In this document: positions 8,171-17,179 of the stretch, one piece after another | How the letters are laid out: each line of letters begins with the position of its first letter | Position numbering within the stretch: position 1 is the first letter of the stretch | From: an uncultured Collinsella sp. | GTDB lineage: Bacteria; Actinomycetota; Coriobacteriia; Coriobacteriales; Coriobacteriaceae | Direction of reading: 5' to 3' | Assembly: GCA_900541235.1 (NCBI GenBank) | Contig: UQIW01000017.1 | Span: 1-63,831, forward strand | Length of the DNA: 63,831 nt | Notes under the pieces: generated by a model | What the model saw: only the letters and a program-made list of their open reading frames with translations | Told to the model about the DNA's origin: nothing | Database searches by the model: none | Position numbers and translations under genes: made by a program

Positions 8171-9304
8171 ATGAGGGTTTCCTGCATAGCGTTCACTGAG
8201 AGGGGGTATGCGTTGGCGGTGCGCACCGCACACGCGCTTTTCGATTGCGTGCAGACAGGTGAAGACGACCCTGGCTGGGACGTTTCCGTTTCGCGCGGGT
8301 TCGGCGAGGGGAAGGCCGACCTGCGCGCATGGACGGCGCTCGCGTGGGAAGCGTCGGACGCGCTTCTGTTCGTGGGCGCGGCGGGCATCGCCGTGCGGGC
8401 GATCGCGCCGCATGTCGCCTCGAAGGCAAACGATCCCGCGGTTGTGGCGATCGACGAGGCGGGGCGCTTTGCCGTCCCGCTTTTGTCGGGGCATTTGGGC
8501 GGTGCGAACGAGCTTGCGCAAACTGTGGCACGCGCGGCAGGGGCCATCCCCGTCATCACCACGGCGACCGACGTCCGCGGCGTGTGGGCGGTGGATACGT
8601 GGGCGCGCTGTGCGGGGCTCGCCGTTTCGAATCCCGAGGCCATCAAGCGAGTGTCGGCGCGGCTGCTTTCGGGCGGGCGCGTGGCGCTCTATTCCGACAT
8701 GCCGATTTCGGGACAGCCGCCTGAGGGGGTTGACATTGCGTCCGACCGCGCTCGGGCCGATATCGTCGTGTCGCCGTTCGCTGGCGCGAATGCAAGTGCG
8801 TCCGTTCGTGCGGCGGAGACAACGGGCGAGGTCGTGCCCGCCGGTGAGACGGGGAAGCCGGCGGGCGTGCGGGCGCAGGCGCCTGCGCCCGAGCCGCTTC
8901 GCCTTGTCGTGCCCTGCATCGTTGCGGGCATAGGATGCCGTCGCGGTGCGTGCGCCGAAGCGATCGAGGAGGCGTTTCTTCTCGCGTGCGGGCAGGTGGG
9001 TATCTCGCCTTCGGCCGTGCGCGAGGCGGCGACGATCGACGTGAAGGCGCACGAGGAGGGTCTGCTCGCCTTCTGCTGCGCGCGCAATATCCCGCTTGCG
9101 ACGTATTCCGCAGAGGAGTTGTCGCAGGTCGAAGGCAGCGTTTCGCCATCTGATTTCGTGCGCGCGACGGTGGGGGTCGACAACGTGTGCGAGCGGGCAG
9201 CGCTCGCGGAGGGGGGCAAACTTATCTTCCCGAAGCTCGCTCACGGCGGCGTGACCGTCGCGTTTTCCAAGGCAACTATTAAACTTTCGTTTAAGGAGCG
9301 GTGA
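8171..9304 (+). CDS. cbiG: Cobalt-precorrin-5A hydrolase
   Basis: A 377-residue CbiG, which opens the delta-lactone of cobalt-precorrin-5A and releases acetaldehyde. The N-terminal domain contains FVGAAGIAVRAIAPHVASK and PLLSGHLGGANELA; the C-terminal domain contains VAGIGCRRGACAEAIEEA, both strong CbiG signatures. A Gly/Ala/Glu-rich linker of about 40 residues joins them (about residues 215-255). The start immediately follows the stop of the cbiL remnant. Its substrate is made by CbiF and its product is used by CbiD. Confidence 0.94.
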   Translation: MRVSCIAFTERGYALAVRTAHALFDCVQTGEDDPGWDVSVSRGFGEGKADLRAWTALAWEASDALLFVGAAGIAVRAIAPHVASKANDPAVVAIDEAGRFAVPLLSGHLGGANELAQTVARAAGAIPVITTATDVRGVWAVDTWARCAGLAVSNPEAIKRVSARLLSGGRVALYSDMPISGQPPEGVDIASDRARADIVVSPFAGANASASVRAAETTGEVVPAGETGKPAGVRAQAPAPEPLRLVVPCIVAGIGCRRGACAEAIEEAFLLACGQVGISPSAVREAATIDVKAHEEGLLAFCCARNIPLATYSAEELSQVEGSVSPSDFVRATVGVDNVCERAALAEGGKLIFPKLAHGGVTVAFSKATIKLSFKER

Positions 9305-10047
9305 TGGGAAAGCTCTTCGTGGTGGGAATCGGCCCGGGCGGCCCCGACGGCATGACGATTGCGGCTCGACGTGCGCTCGAGGCGTCCGACGTCGTTGTGG
9401 GTTACACGAAATACGTGGAGCTCGCGCTCGCCGCCGTGCCCGACGCGGCGCATCTCGCGACGCCGATGATGCACGAGGTCGAACGGTGCCGCCTTGCGCT
9501 TTCGCGCGCGCAGAGTGGAGAAGCCGTGGCGCTCGTGTGCAGCGGCGACGCGGGCGTGTACGGCATGGCGAGCCCCGTGCTGGAGCTTGCGGAGGACTAC
9601 CCCGATGTAGACGTGGAAGTTATCGCCGGGGCCACCGCGGCTCAGAGCGGGTCGGCGGTGCTCGGCGCCCCGCTTGCCCACGACTTCGCGGTCGTGTCGC
9701 TCTCCGACCTGCTCACGCCATGGGAGGTCATCGAGCGCAGGCTCGCCGCCGTGGCGAGCGCCGACTTCTGCATCTGTTTGTACAACCCGCGCAGCAGAAA
9801 GCGCGCCGACAGGCTCTCACGCGCGGCGAAGATTATGCTCGAATGGAAGGCCCCCGACACGCTCTGCGGCTGGGTACGCAACATCGGGCGCGAGGGGCAG
9901 CAGTCGGGCATGTGCAGGCTCTCCGAGCTGGGGGAGATCGACGCCGACATGTTCACCACCGTGTTCGTCGGCAACGCGGACACGAAGCTCGTAGGCGGCC
10001 GTATGGTCACGCCGCGCGGGTATCGGGAGATTCCATGCGAAAGGTAA
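9304..10047 (+). CDS. cbiH: Cobalt-precorrin-3B C17-methyltransferase
   Basis: A 247-residue tetrapyrrole methylase of the CbiH/CobJ type, which methylates C17 with ring contraction. Motifs are VGIGPGGPDGMTIAARRAL at the N terminus, VCSGDAGVYGMA (the family GDxGxYGMA) and EVIAGATAAQSGSAVLGAPL. NPRSRKRADRLSRA is also typical. The start ATG shares one base with the cbiG stop (TGATG). A normal length and all motifs suggest a functional enzyme. Confidence 0.94.
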   Translation: MGKLFVVGIGPGGPDGMTIAARRALEASDVVVGYTKYVELALAAVPDAAHLATPMMHEVERCRLALSRAQSGEAVALVCSGDAGVYGMASPVLELAEDYPDVDVEVIAGATAAQSGSAVLGAPLAHDFAVVSLSDLLTPWEVIERRLAAVASADFCICLYNPRSRKRADRLSRAAKIMLEWKAPDTLCGWVRNIGREGQQSGMCRLSELGEIDADMFTTVFVGNADTKLVGGRMVTPRGYREIPCER

Positions 10048-11384
10048 CGATCATCGGGGCGGGGCCCGGAAACCCCGACTTGCTCTCGCGCGCGGCGCTC
10101 GACGCGATCGACATCGCCGACGTGGTCATCGGCGCTCATCGCGCGCTTGCCGGCATCGACGTGCCGCCCGACGTGGTGAGATGCGAGCTCGTGAAGACGG
10201 CGGACATCGTCGCCGCGCTCACCGATGCGGCGTCGTGGCAGCGCGTCGTGGTCGTGATGACGGGCGATGTGGGGCTGTTCAGCGGCGCGCGCCGCCTGGT
10301 GGAGGCGCTCTCCGGCGACGCGCAGGTGGACGTGCGCGTCATTCCCGGCATAAGCTCAGCGTCGTATCTCGCCGCGCGCCTCGCGCGTCCATGGCAGGAT
10401 TGGCGCTTCGCGAGCGCTCACGGCGTGGCGTGCGACATCGTGGCCGAGGCCGAGCGCGCAGGTGAGCTCTTCCTCGTCACGTCGGGCGGGGAAGATCCCT
10501 CGCGGCTTTCGGGCGAGCTTGTGCAGGCGGGCTTCGGGGACGCGTGCGTGACGGTGGCCGAGCGCCTGTCGTACCCCGACGAGCGCATCACCTGCGCGAC
10601 CGCAAGTGAAATCACAGGTCAGACGTTCGACGACTTGAACGTGATGCTTATCGATTTCGCAGGCGGCGCCGGGTCGCCTGCGGGCTCTAGCGCAGCCTCC
10701 GAGGTGCCGGCCGGCGTGTCTGCGTCCGCGGCGGCTTCTTCCGCGGCGGACTCTGCGGGCGCATCCCGCGCCGCGAGTTCCCGCTGGCCGTACGCTTCCT
10801 CGGGCATTCCCGACGAGCTCTTCATCCGCGGCGACGTTCCCATGACCAAGCAGGAGGTGCGCGCCGTCGCGCTCGCGAAGCTGCGCCTTACCGCGACCGA
10901 CACCGTGTGGGACGTCGGCGCCGGCACGGGGAGCGTGTCGATCGAGGCGGCGCTCGTCGCGCGAGCGGGGTCGGTATGGGCGGTCGAGCGCAACGCGGCC
11001 GGCGTGCGGCTCATCCGAGAGAACGCGGATGCATTCGGGTGCGGCAACGTGCATGCGGTCCTCGGTGTCGCCCCCGAAGCGCTCGCGATACTGCCCGTCC
11101 CCGACGCCGTGTTCGTCGGCGGGAGCGCGGGCGAGCTTCCCTCCATCGTGGAGGTGGCGCTCGAGAAGAACTCGCAGGTTCGCCTGTGCGTGCCATGCGT
11201 CACCGTTGAGACGCTCACCGAGGCGTGCGCGCTCCTCTCGAGTTCGCGCTTTAAGGGGTTCGAGGCTTGCCAGGTGTCGGCCGCCCGCGCCGAGGCTGTA
11301 GGCTCGCACCATCTTATGAAGGCGCAAAACCCCGTGTTCCTCGTCAGCGCGCGTGGTGCAGGTGGGGAAGGCGGCGCCCGGTGA
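10035..11384 (+). CDS. cbiET: Fused cobalt-precorrin C5-methyltransferase / C15-methyltransferase-decarboxylase
   Basis: A 449-residue fusion equivalent to aerobic CobL. Residues 1-205 are CbiE: IIGAGPGNPDLLSRAALDAI, VMTGDVGLFSGAR and VIPGISSASYLAARL. Residues about 255-449 are CbiT: PDELFIRGDVPMTKQEVRAV and the SAM loop VWDVGAGTGSVSIEAAL, followed by VFVGGSAGELPSI. They are joined by an Ala/Ser/Gly-rich linker of roughly 45 residues. Together they methylate C5 and C15 and decarboxylate the C12 acetate. The ATG at 10035 lies inside the end of cbiH (13-base overlap). Confidence 0.94.
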   Translation: MRKVTIIGAGPGNPDLLSRAALDAIDIADVVIGAHRALAGIDVPPDVVRCELVKTADIVAALTDAASWQRVVVVMTGDVGLFSGARRLVEALSGDAQVDVRVIPGISSASYLAARLARPWQDWRFASAHGVACDIVAEAERAGELFLVTSGGEDPSRLSGELVQAGFGDACVTVAERLSYPDERITCATASEITGQTFDDLNVMLIDFAGGAGSPAGSSAASEVPAGVSASAAASSAADSAGASRAASSRWPYASSGIPDELFIRGDVPMTKQEVRAVALAKLRLTATDTVWDVGAGTGSVSIEAALVARAGSVWAVERNAAGVRLIRENADAFGCGNVHAVLGVAPEALAILPVPDAVFVGGSAGELPSIVEVALEKNSQVRLCVPCVTVETLTEACALLSSSRFKGFEACQVSAARAEAVGSHHLMKAQNPVFLVSARGAGGEGGAR

Positions 11385-12763
11385 GCACGACCATCCCGCG
11401 CTTCATGGTCGCTGCGCCCTCAAGCGGGAGCGGCAAGACGGTCGTTACGTGCGCGCTCCTGCGCGCGCTCGCGCGCCGCGGCCTTGCATGCGCGGCCTTC
11501 AAATGCGGCCCCGACTACATTGATCCGCTCTTTCATCGTCGCGTCGTGGGCGCGCGCTCGGGCAACTTAGACGGCTTCTTCACCGACGCCCCGACGCTGC
11601 GCGCCCTGCTCGCACGCGGCGCCGCGGGCGCGGATGTCGCGGTGCTCGAGGGGGTCATGGGCTTCTACGACGGCATGGCGCCCGGCGTGGCCGACGCGAG
11701 CAGCTACCAGGTTGCGCGCGACACGGAAACGCCGGTCGTTTTAGTGGTGAACGGGCGCGGGGCGTCTTTATCGCTCGCCGCCGTAATTCGCGGCATCGCC
11801 GAGTTCCTGCCTTGTGCGAACGTGCGCGGCGTCGTGCTGAACAAGACGAGCGCCGCTGCCTGCGCCTACGCGGCGCCTGCGATCGAGAAGCACACGGGCG
11901 TCGCGGTTTTGGGTAATATTCCCGCCGACGAGGCGTTCTCGCTCGAAAGCCGGCATCTGGGGCTTGTGACCGCCGACGAGGTCGAGCAGCTCTCCGCGCG
12001 CATCGACAAGATGGCCGAGCTGGTGGAAAAGAGCGTCGACGTCGACCGCTTGCTCGAAATAGCGGCGACGGCACCCGATATCTGCGAGGAACCTTACCGG
12101 TTGGAGCCGATCGCGGGAGCGCGGCCCATCGTCGCCGTTGCGCGTGACGAGGCGTTCTCGTTCTACTACGAGGAGAACCTGCGCGCGCTCGAGGACCTGG
12201 GTTGCGAGCTGGCCTTTTTCAGCCCCCTGTGTGATAGCGAGTTGCCGCGGGGGACAAGCGCCCTCTATCTGGGAGGCGGCTACCCGGAGCTCCATGTGCG
12301 GCAGCTCTCCGAGAACGCGCCGATGCGCGAGGCGGTGCGGCGTGCGGTGGAATCCGGCATGCCGACGGTTGCCGAATGCGGTGGGTTTCTGTACCTGCAG
12401 CGCGAAATCTCCGATAGCGAGGGGCGGCGCTGGCCTGTTGTGGGCGCCCTTGAGGGCGCAAGCGAGAACGGGGGAAGGCTGTCCCATTTCGGGTACGTGG
12501 AGCTCACTTCCCAACGCGACGGGCTCTACGGGCCGTGCGGCACACGCATCAGCGCGCACGAGTTCCGCTACTGGCAGTCCACCTGCCCGGGCGGCGACTT
12601 CTGGGCGCAGAAGCCCCGGCGCGACAAGGGCTGGCCGTGCATGACGACCACCCCGTCCCTGGTTGCGGGCTTCCCGCATGTGTACTATCCTGCGAACCCC
12701 GACGTTGCGCGCGCGTTCGCGTCTGCCGCAGCGTCGTTCGCAGAGAGGAGACGGCATGGCTGA
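11381..12763 (+). CDS. cbiA: Cobyrinate a,c-diamide synthase
   Basis: A 460-residue glutamine-dependent amidotransferase that amidates the a and c carboxylates of cobyrinate. The N-terminal ATP-binding domain has the P-loop MVAAPSSGSGKT and FKCGPDYIDP. The C-terminal class I glutaminase-like domain shows LYLGGGYPELH, the nucleophile cysteine in VAECGGFLYLQ and the partner histidine in AGFPHVYYPANP. A GTG start at 11381 overlaps the cbiET stop (GTGA) and is preceded by GGGGAAGG. It acts after the ring is complete and before cobalt adenosylation by CobO. Confidence 0.94.
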   Translation: MSTTIPRFMVAAPSSGSGKTVVTCALLRALARRGLACAAFKCGPDYIDPLFHRRVVGARSGNLDGFFTDAPTLRALLARGAAGADVAVLEGVMGFYDGMAPGVADASSYQVARDTETPVVLVVNGRGASLSLAAVIRGIAEFLPCANVRGVVLNKTSAAACAYAAPAIEKHTGVAVLGNIPADEAFSLESRHLGLVTADEVEQLSARIDKMAELVEKSVDVDRLLEIAATAPDICEEPYRLEPIAGARPIVAVARDEAFSFYYEENLRALEDLGCELAFFSPLCDSELPRGTSALYLGGGYPELHVRQLSENAPMREAVRRAVESGMPTVAECGGFLYLQREISDSEGRRWPVVGALEGASENGGRLSHFGYVELTSQRDGLYGPCGTRISAHEFRYWQSTCPGGDFWAQKPRRDKGWPCMTTTPSLVAGFPHVYYPANPDVARAFASAAASFAERRRHG

Positions 12764-13898
12764 AGCAACCGAAACCGCGCTTGCCAGCATCCGCGAGGAA
12801 GTCGAGCGCGCGTTCTCGTCGGCGCCGGGCGCCGTGCTCGAAGCCGCGCTCTCCCGCATCGCGCCCGCAGACGAGTGCGCCCGCGCCGCCGCGTACGCCG
12901 CGTGGGACTCCATCGCGCACCCCTTGGGGGGATTGGGCGACTTTGAAGACGCCGTCGCGTGTATCGCCGCAGCTCAGGGGAGCGCCGAGGTGGCCGAGTT
13001 TCCCCGTGCGCTCGCGGTATTCTTCTCCGACAACGGGGTCGTTGCCGAAGGCGTGTCGCAAAGCGGACAAGACGTGACGCGAGCCGTCGCGCGCAACATG
13101 TGCGAGGGAGCCACGAGCGCCTGCCGCATGGCGGCGTTCGCGGGTGCCGAGGTCGTGCCCGTCGACGTGGGTATGGCCCGGGGCATAGAAGACGCGCGCA
13201 TGGTACGCGCGAACGTGCGGCGGGGGAGCGGCAACATCGCGCACGGCCCCGCTATGTCTCGCGATGGGGCTGTGCGCGCGATCGAGGTCGGAATCGCCGT
13301 CGCGTGCGGGCTTGCTCGCGCCGGCGTGCGCCTTCTCGCCGCGGGCGAGATGGGCATCGGCAACACGACCACCTCGGCGGCGGTGGCCGCAGTGCTCATC
13401 CGGGCGGACGCGCGGAGCCTCGTCGGCCGCGGCGCGGGGCTCTCGGACGCCTCGCTCGCGCGTAAGCGCGACGTGGTCGAGCGCGCTATCGACGCGAACT
13501 CGCCCGATCCCGCCGACCCGATCGACGTGCTCTCGAAGGTGGGCGGATTCGACATCGCGGCGATGTGCGGCTTCTACCTGGGGGCCGCGGCCTCGAAGGC
13601 GCCGGCGCTCCTCGACGGGGTCATATCCTGCACGGCGGCCCTGTGCGCGGTGCGCCTTTGCCCCAACGCCTTGGGCTACCTCGTGGGCACCCACGCATCG
13701 AGCGAACCCGCAAGCCAGGAGCTCCTTCGCGAGCTCGGCATAAAGGCACCCCTCGTCGCAGGCATGCACTTGGGCGAGGGCGCGGGCGCCATGGCGTATC
13801 TGCCCCTTCTGGATTCGGCGCTGCGCGTGTACCGGGATGGGAAGACGTTCACGGCGACTGGCATGGCTGCTTACGAGCATTTCGAGGCTGGGAAATGA
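12756..13898 (+). CDS. cobT: Nicotinate-nucleotide:dimethylbenzimidazole phosphoribosyltransferase
   Basis: A 380-residue CobT, which activates the lower-ligand base to its alpha-ribotide. Family motifs include LAVFFSDNGVVAEGVSQSGQ, EMGIGNTTTSAAVAAVL, LVGRGAGLSD and the catalytic-glutamate region GMHLGEGAGAMA. The ATG at 12756 follows AGAGAGGAGA and overlaps cbiA by eight bases. No bluB or bza lower-ligand synthesis gene is visible here, so the base may be imported or made elsewhere. Confidence 0.94.
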   Translation: MAEATETALASIREEVERAFSSAPGAVLEAALSRIAPADECARAAAYAAWDSIAHPLGGLGDFEDAVACIAAAQGSAEVAEFPRALAVFFSDNGVVAEGVSQSGQDVTRAVARNMCEGATSACRMAAFAGAEVVPVDVGMARGIEDARMVRANVRRGSGNIAHGPAMSRDGAVRAIEVGIAVACGLARAGVRLLAAGEMGIGNTTTSAAVAAVLIRADARSLVGRGAGLSDASLARKRDVVERAIDANSPDPADPIDVLSKVGGFDIAAMCGFYLGAAASKAPALLDGVISCTAALCAVRLCPNALGYLVGTHASSEPASQELLRELGIKAPLVAGMHLGEGAGAMAYLPLLDSALRVYRDGKTFTATGMAAYEHFEAGK

Positions 13899-14443
13899 CG
13901 GTGACACTCGTCATCGGCGCCGCCGCGAGCGGCAAGAGCGCCTATGCCGAGTCCCTGTGCCTCGGGCACGACGGCCCCCGCGTGTACCTGGCAACGATGG
14001 AGCCCTTCGGGGAAGAGGGCGCCCGCCGCATCGCGCGCCATCGGGCGCTGCGCGAGGGCAAGGGGTTTTCCACCCTCGAGCGCACGCGTGACGTGGGCGC
14101 CGCAGCGTCCGGGCTTCCGTGCGGCTGCACGCTTCTTTTGGAGGACGTGGGCAACCTGGTTGCGAACGAGTTCTTCGCGGAAGGCGGCTTGTCCCCACGT
14201 GACCCTGACGCTGCGGCGCGCGAGGTGCTCGGAGGCATCGAACGGCTCGCTCAGGCCGCTGCGTATACGGTGGTGGTCACCGTCGACGTGTTCGCCGATG
14301 GGATGCGCTACGATGAGGGGACCGAGGCATGGAGGCGCGCGCTCGCGCGCGTGAACGCGGGCGTGGCGGCGCTGGCCGACCGCGCAGTCGAAGTGGTATG
14401 CGGGATTCCCGTGTGGATGAAAGGCGAAGGACCTACAAGGTGA
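13895..14443 (+). CDS. cobU: Adenosylcobinamide kinase / adenosylcobinamide-phosphate guanylyltransferase
   Basis: A 182-residue CobU. It has the P-loop VIGAAASGKSAYAES, the guanylylation-region histidine in RRIARHRALREG, the acidic LLLEDVGNLVANE segment, and the terminal VVCGIPVWMKG. The enzyme phosphorylates adenosylcobinamide and transfers GMP to give adenosylcobinamide-GDP. Its start overlaps the cobT stop (ATGA). A second, CobU-like domain occurs two genes downstream fused to CobC; this copy has the complete motif set and is presumably the active one. Confidence 0.92.
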   Translation: MTVTLVIGAAASGKSAYAESLCLGHDGPRVYLATMEPFGEEGARRIARHRALREGKGFSTLERTRDVGAAASGLPCGCTLLLEDVGNLVANEFFAEGGLSPRDPDAAAREVLGGIERLAQAAAYTVVVTVDVFADGMRYDEGTEAWRRALARVNAGVAALADRAVEVVCGIPVWMKGEGPTR

Positions 14444-15207
14444 AGATAGCAGAGGCAATCGGCGCGGCGTTCGGAACGTTCTCGCGCATCCCCGTCCCGA
14501 AATCGGCCTGGACCGATTTCGGGTCAACCCATGCGCTTGCCGCGTTTCCCCTGGTGGGCCTTGCGGAAGGCTTCCTCATGACGGCGTGGGGGCACGTGGC
14601 GAACCTGCTCGGCGTGCCCGCGACCATCGTCGCGGCCGTGCTCGTGGCGTTGCCTGTGGCGGTGACGGGAGGCATCCATCTAGACGGGCTCTGCGACACC
14701 TCCGATGCGCTTGCAAGTTGGGCCCCGCGCGAGCGAAAGCTCGAGATCATGCACGACCCGCGGGCGGGCGCCTTCGGGGTCATCGGTGTTGTCGTGTACC
14801 TTATTCTGCAGTTTTCCCTGTTCACCGCGCTGCCGCTTACGGCGGGGGCGTTCCTCGCGCTTCTGTGCTCGCTCGTGTTCTCCCGCGCGCTTTCGGGGCT
14901 CGCCGTAGAATGCTGGCCTGCCGCGCGGGCGGACGGCATGGCCGTGGGGCTCTCGCCTGCGAAGAAGCGCGCGGCGATCGTCGTGCCGCTTTGCGCTTTC
15001 GCTGCGGCTTCGGCTGCAGGGATGGTCGCGTGCGCTCAGGCCGTCGGCGCCCTTATGGCGGTGGCGGGGCTTTTGGCGCTCGCGTGGTACCGCCATGTTG
15101 CCCTGTCCCGCTTCGGCGGGGTGACGGGTGATTTGGCCGGATGGTTTCTGCAATGGGCCGAGCTCGCGATGCTTGCCATGCTGGTGGCGGGGGGCATGCT
15201 CCTATGA
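14440..15207 (+). CDS. cobS: Adenosylcobinamide-GDP ribazoletransferase
   Basis: A 255-residue integral membrane cobalamin synthase that joins adenosylcobinamide-GDP and alpha-ribazole. Typical features are TFSRIPVPKSAW at the N terminus, GGIHLDGLCDTSDALASWAPRERKLEIM (acidic metal/nucleotide site, only partly quoted as the HLDGLCDTSDA core), DPRAGAFGVIGVV, and several hydrophobic helices. The terminal FGGVTGDLAGW motif is also conserved. A GTG start at 14440 overlaps the cobU stop (GTGA). Confidence 0.94.
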   Translation: MKIAEAIGAAFGTFSRIPVPKSAWTDFGSTHALAAFPLVGLAEGFLMTAWGHVANLLGVPATIVAAVLVALPVAVTGGIHLDGLCDTSDALASWAPRERKLEIMHDPRAGAFGVIGVVVYLILQFSLFTALPLTAGAFLALLCSLVFSRALSGLAVECWPAARADGMAVGLSPAKKRAAIVVPLCAFAAASAAGMVACAQAVGALMAVAGLLALAWYRHVALSRFGGVTGDLAGWFLQWAELAMLAMLVAGGMLL

Positions 15208-16205
15208 TTCTCGTGGTAGGTGGCGCGCATTCGGGGAAGAGGACCTTCGTGCGCGAAAGGCTCGGGTTCGCGGCGGACGATTTCGTCGACGCGGCGCAGC
15301 TTGCGGAGGGCGGCGTGCCCGCGGCTTTTGCCGGCCGTGTCGCGTACCGTGCTGAGGAACTCGTACGCGCGCTCGACGCTGACCGGGCGCTCGAGCGGCT
15401 GATCGGCTTCGACGCAGTGATTCTGCCCTTGGTCGGCTCGGGGGTCGTCCCCATGCGTGCGGAAGACGCCCAATGGCGCGAGCGCGCGGGGCGCCTGGGA
15501 TGCGCGCTCGCTGCGCGCGCCGACGTCGTCGTGCGCATGACGTGCGGGATTCCCCAGGTCATCAAAGGAAACCTTGCCGATGCGCCTCGAGGGACGCAGG
15601 GCGCGGGCGCGCCTTTGGAAGTCGTCTTCGTGCGCCATGGTGCCACGGCGGGCACGGAAGACCATCGCTACAGCGGGGCGGGCACCGACGAGCCCCTGTC
15701 GAGTGCGGGCGAGCGCGCTTTGCGCGACCTCGCGTGCGATCGTGACGTGTTCCGTGTTATCACGAGCGGCATGGCCCGCACCGACCAGACGGCTCGCATC
15801 CTCTTCCCGAACGCGGAGCTTATGGCGTGCCCCGGTCTGCGCGAGATGGATTTCGGTGACTTCGAGGGGCGAAGCGCCGCCGAGCTTAAAGAGGATGTGC
15901 GTTACCGCGCCTGGGTAGACTCCTGGTGCGAGACGCGCTGCCCGCATGGCGAGGGCAAGAGCGATTTCACCCGCCGCGTCGTCGCGGCGTATCGGGAGGC
16001 GTGCGAATCGGAGCGCGCCCAGGGGAGTGGGCGCGCCGTCTTCGTCGTTCACGCGGGTACCGTGAAAGCGCTACTCTCCGAGCTAGCTGTCCCGAAAATG
16101 GGATATTTCGACGTGCATACCGAGCCGGGCGGCGCATGGGCCGCCACCTGGGATGGGCGCTGCCTTCGCGACGTTCGCCCCGCTTCGGGGGGCGATGCCC
16201 GGTGA
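15204..16205 (+). CDS. CobU-like domain fused to alpha-ribazole phosphatase (CobC-like)
   Basis: A 333-residue two-domain protein. Residues 1-130 resemble CobU: P-loop VVGGAHSGKRTFVRE and a final VRMTCGIPQVIKGN matching the CobU end, but the region between is short and lacks the clear RHR histidine segment of CobU. Residues about 145-333 are a histidine phosphatase: VFVRHGATAGTEDHRYSG with the phosphohistidine, SGMARTDQTARIL, LREMDFGDFEGRS and VVHAGTVKALL. The phosphatase half probably dephosphorylates alpha-ribazole phosphate or adenosylcobalamin phosphate. The N-terminal half may be a degenerate or regulatory kinase domain. The start overlaps cobS (ATGA). Confidence 0.85.
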   Translation: MILVVGGAHSGKRTFVRERLGFAADDFVDAAQLAEGGVPAAFAGRVAYRAEELVRALDADRALERLIGFDAVILPLVGSGVVPMRAEDAQWRERAGRLGCALAARADVVVRMTCGIPQVIKGNLADAPRGTQGAGAPLEVVFVRHGATAGTEDHRYSGAGTDEPLSSAGERALRDLACDRDVFRVITSGMARTDQTARILFPNAELMACPGLREMDFGDFEGRSAAELKEDVRYRAWVDSWCETRCPHGEGKSDFTRRVVAAYREACESERAQGSGRAVFVVHAGTVKALLSELAVPKMGYFDVHTEPGGAWAATWDGRCLRDVRPASGGDAR

Positions 16206-17179
16206 TGACGATTCTTGCCGTCGCCGCCGGGTTCGCGGCCGACCTTGCCTTCGGCGACCCGCGCTGGCTTCCCCATCCCGTCGTCGCCATGGGGCGCGCG
16301 ATCACGTGGGCCGAAGGCCGCCTTCGAGGCGCATTCCCGCAAACGTCCGCGGGCACGCGTGCCGCAGGGCTTGTGCTCGCCGTGGCGCTTCCGCTTGCGT
16401 GTGGGCTTTTGACCTGGGGTATCCTACATCTTTGCGGCATGGTTCACTCCGGCTTGCGCTTCGTGGCCGAGGCATGGGCGAGCTATCAGGTTCTCGCGAC
16501 ATGCGAGCTGCGCCGCCAGAGCCTGGCCGTGGCCCACGCGTTCTCGAAGGGCGGCCTTGTCGCGGCGCGCGAAGCCGTCGGGCTCATCGTGGGACGCGAC
16601 ACGTCTGTTCTCGACGAGCAGGGCGTCGCGCGCGCCGCCGTGGAAACGGTGGCGGAGAACGCGAGCGACGGCGTCATCGCGCCACTTTTCTACCTTATGA
16701 TCGGGGGTGCGCCCTTGGGCATGGCGTACAAGGCGGTGAACACACTCGACAGCATGGTGGGCTACAAAAACGAGCGCTACATCGACTTTGGTCGCGCCTC
16801 GGCGCGCCTCGACGATGCGGTGAACTGGATTCCCTCGCGCTTATCGGCCCTGTTCATGATCGCCGTGTGCCCGATCGTCGGGCTCGACGCGCGCGGGGCG
16901 GCGCGCATCTGGCGCCGCGACAGGCGTCGCCATGCGAGCCCCAACTCGGCGCAGACCGAGTCAGCGTGTGCGGGCGCGCTCGGGCTGCGCCTGGCAGGAC
17001 CCGCGGTGTATTTCGGCAAGCTCGTTGAGAAACCGACGATAGGCGACGCGTCCCGCGAAATCGAGTGGGGCGACATCGCCCGGGCGACAAGGCTCATGCT
17101 CGCCGCGTCCGTATGCGCGCTCGTCGTCTTCGGCGCCGCGCGCGCGGCGGTCGTGCTCGCCTTGGGGGCGATGGCATGA
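16205..17179 (+). CDS. cbiB: Adenosylcobinamide-phosphate synthase
   Basis: A 324-residue membrane protein of the CbiB/CobD-synthase family, which attaches (R)-1-amino-2-propanol (phosphate) to adenosylcobyric acid. Characteristic motifs are FGDPRWLPHPVVAMGR, VGRDTSVLD, VETVAENASDGVIAPLFY and AVNTLDSMVGYKNERY, then LVEKPTIGD near the end. The ATG at 16205 shares one base with the preceding stop; a GTG one codon earlier is equally possible. The aminopropanol moiety would come from the next gene, cobD. Confidence 0.94.
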   Translation: MTILAVAAGFAADLAFGDPRWLPHPVVAMGRAITWAEGRLRGAFPQTSAGTRAAGLVLAVALPLACGLLTWGILHLCGMVHSGLRFVAEAWASYQVLATCELRRQSLAVAHAFSKGGLVAAREAVGLIVGRDTSVLDEQGVARAAVETVAENASDGVIAPLFYLMIGGAPLGMAYKAVNTLDSMVGYKNERYIDFGRASARLDDAVNWIPSRLSALFMIAVCPIVGLDARGAARIWRRDRRRHASPNSAQTESACAGALGLRLAGPAVYFGKLVEKPTIGDASREIEWGDIARATRLMLAASVCALVVFGAARAAVVLALGAMA

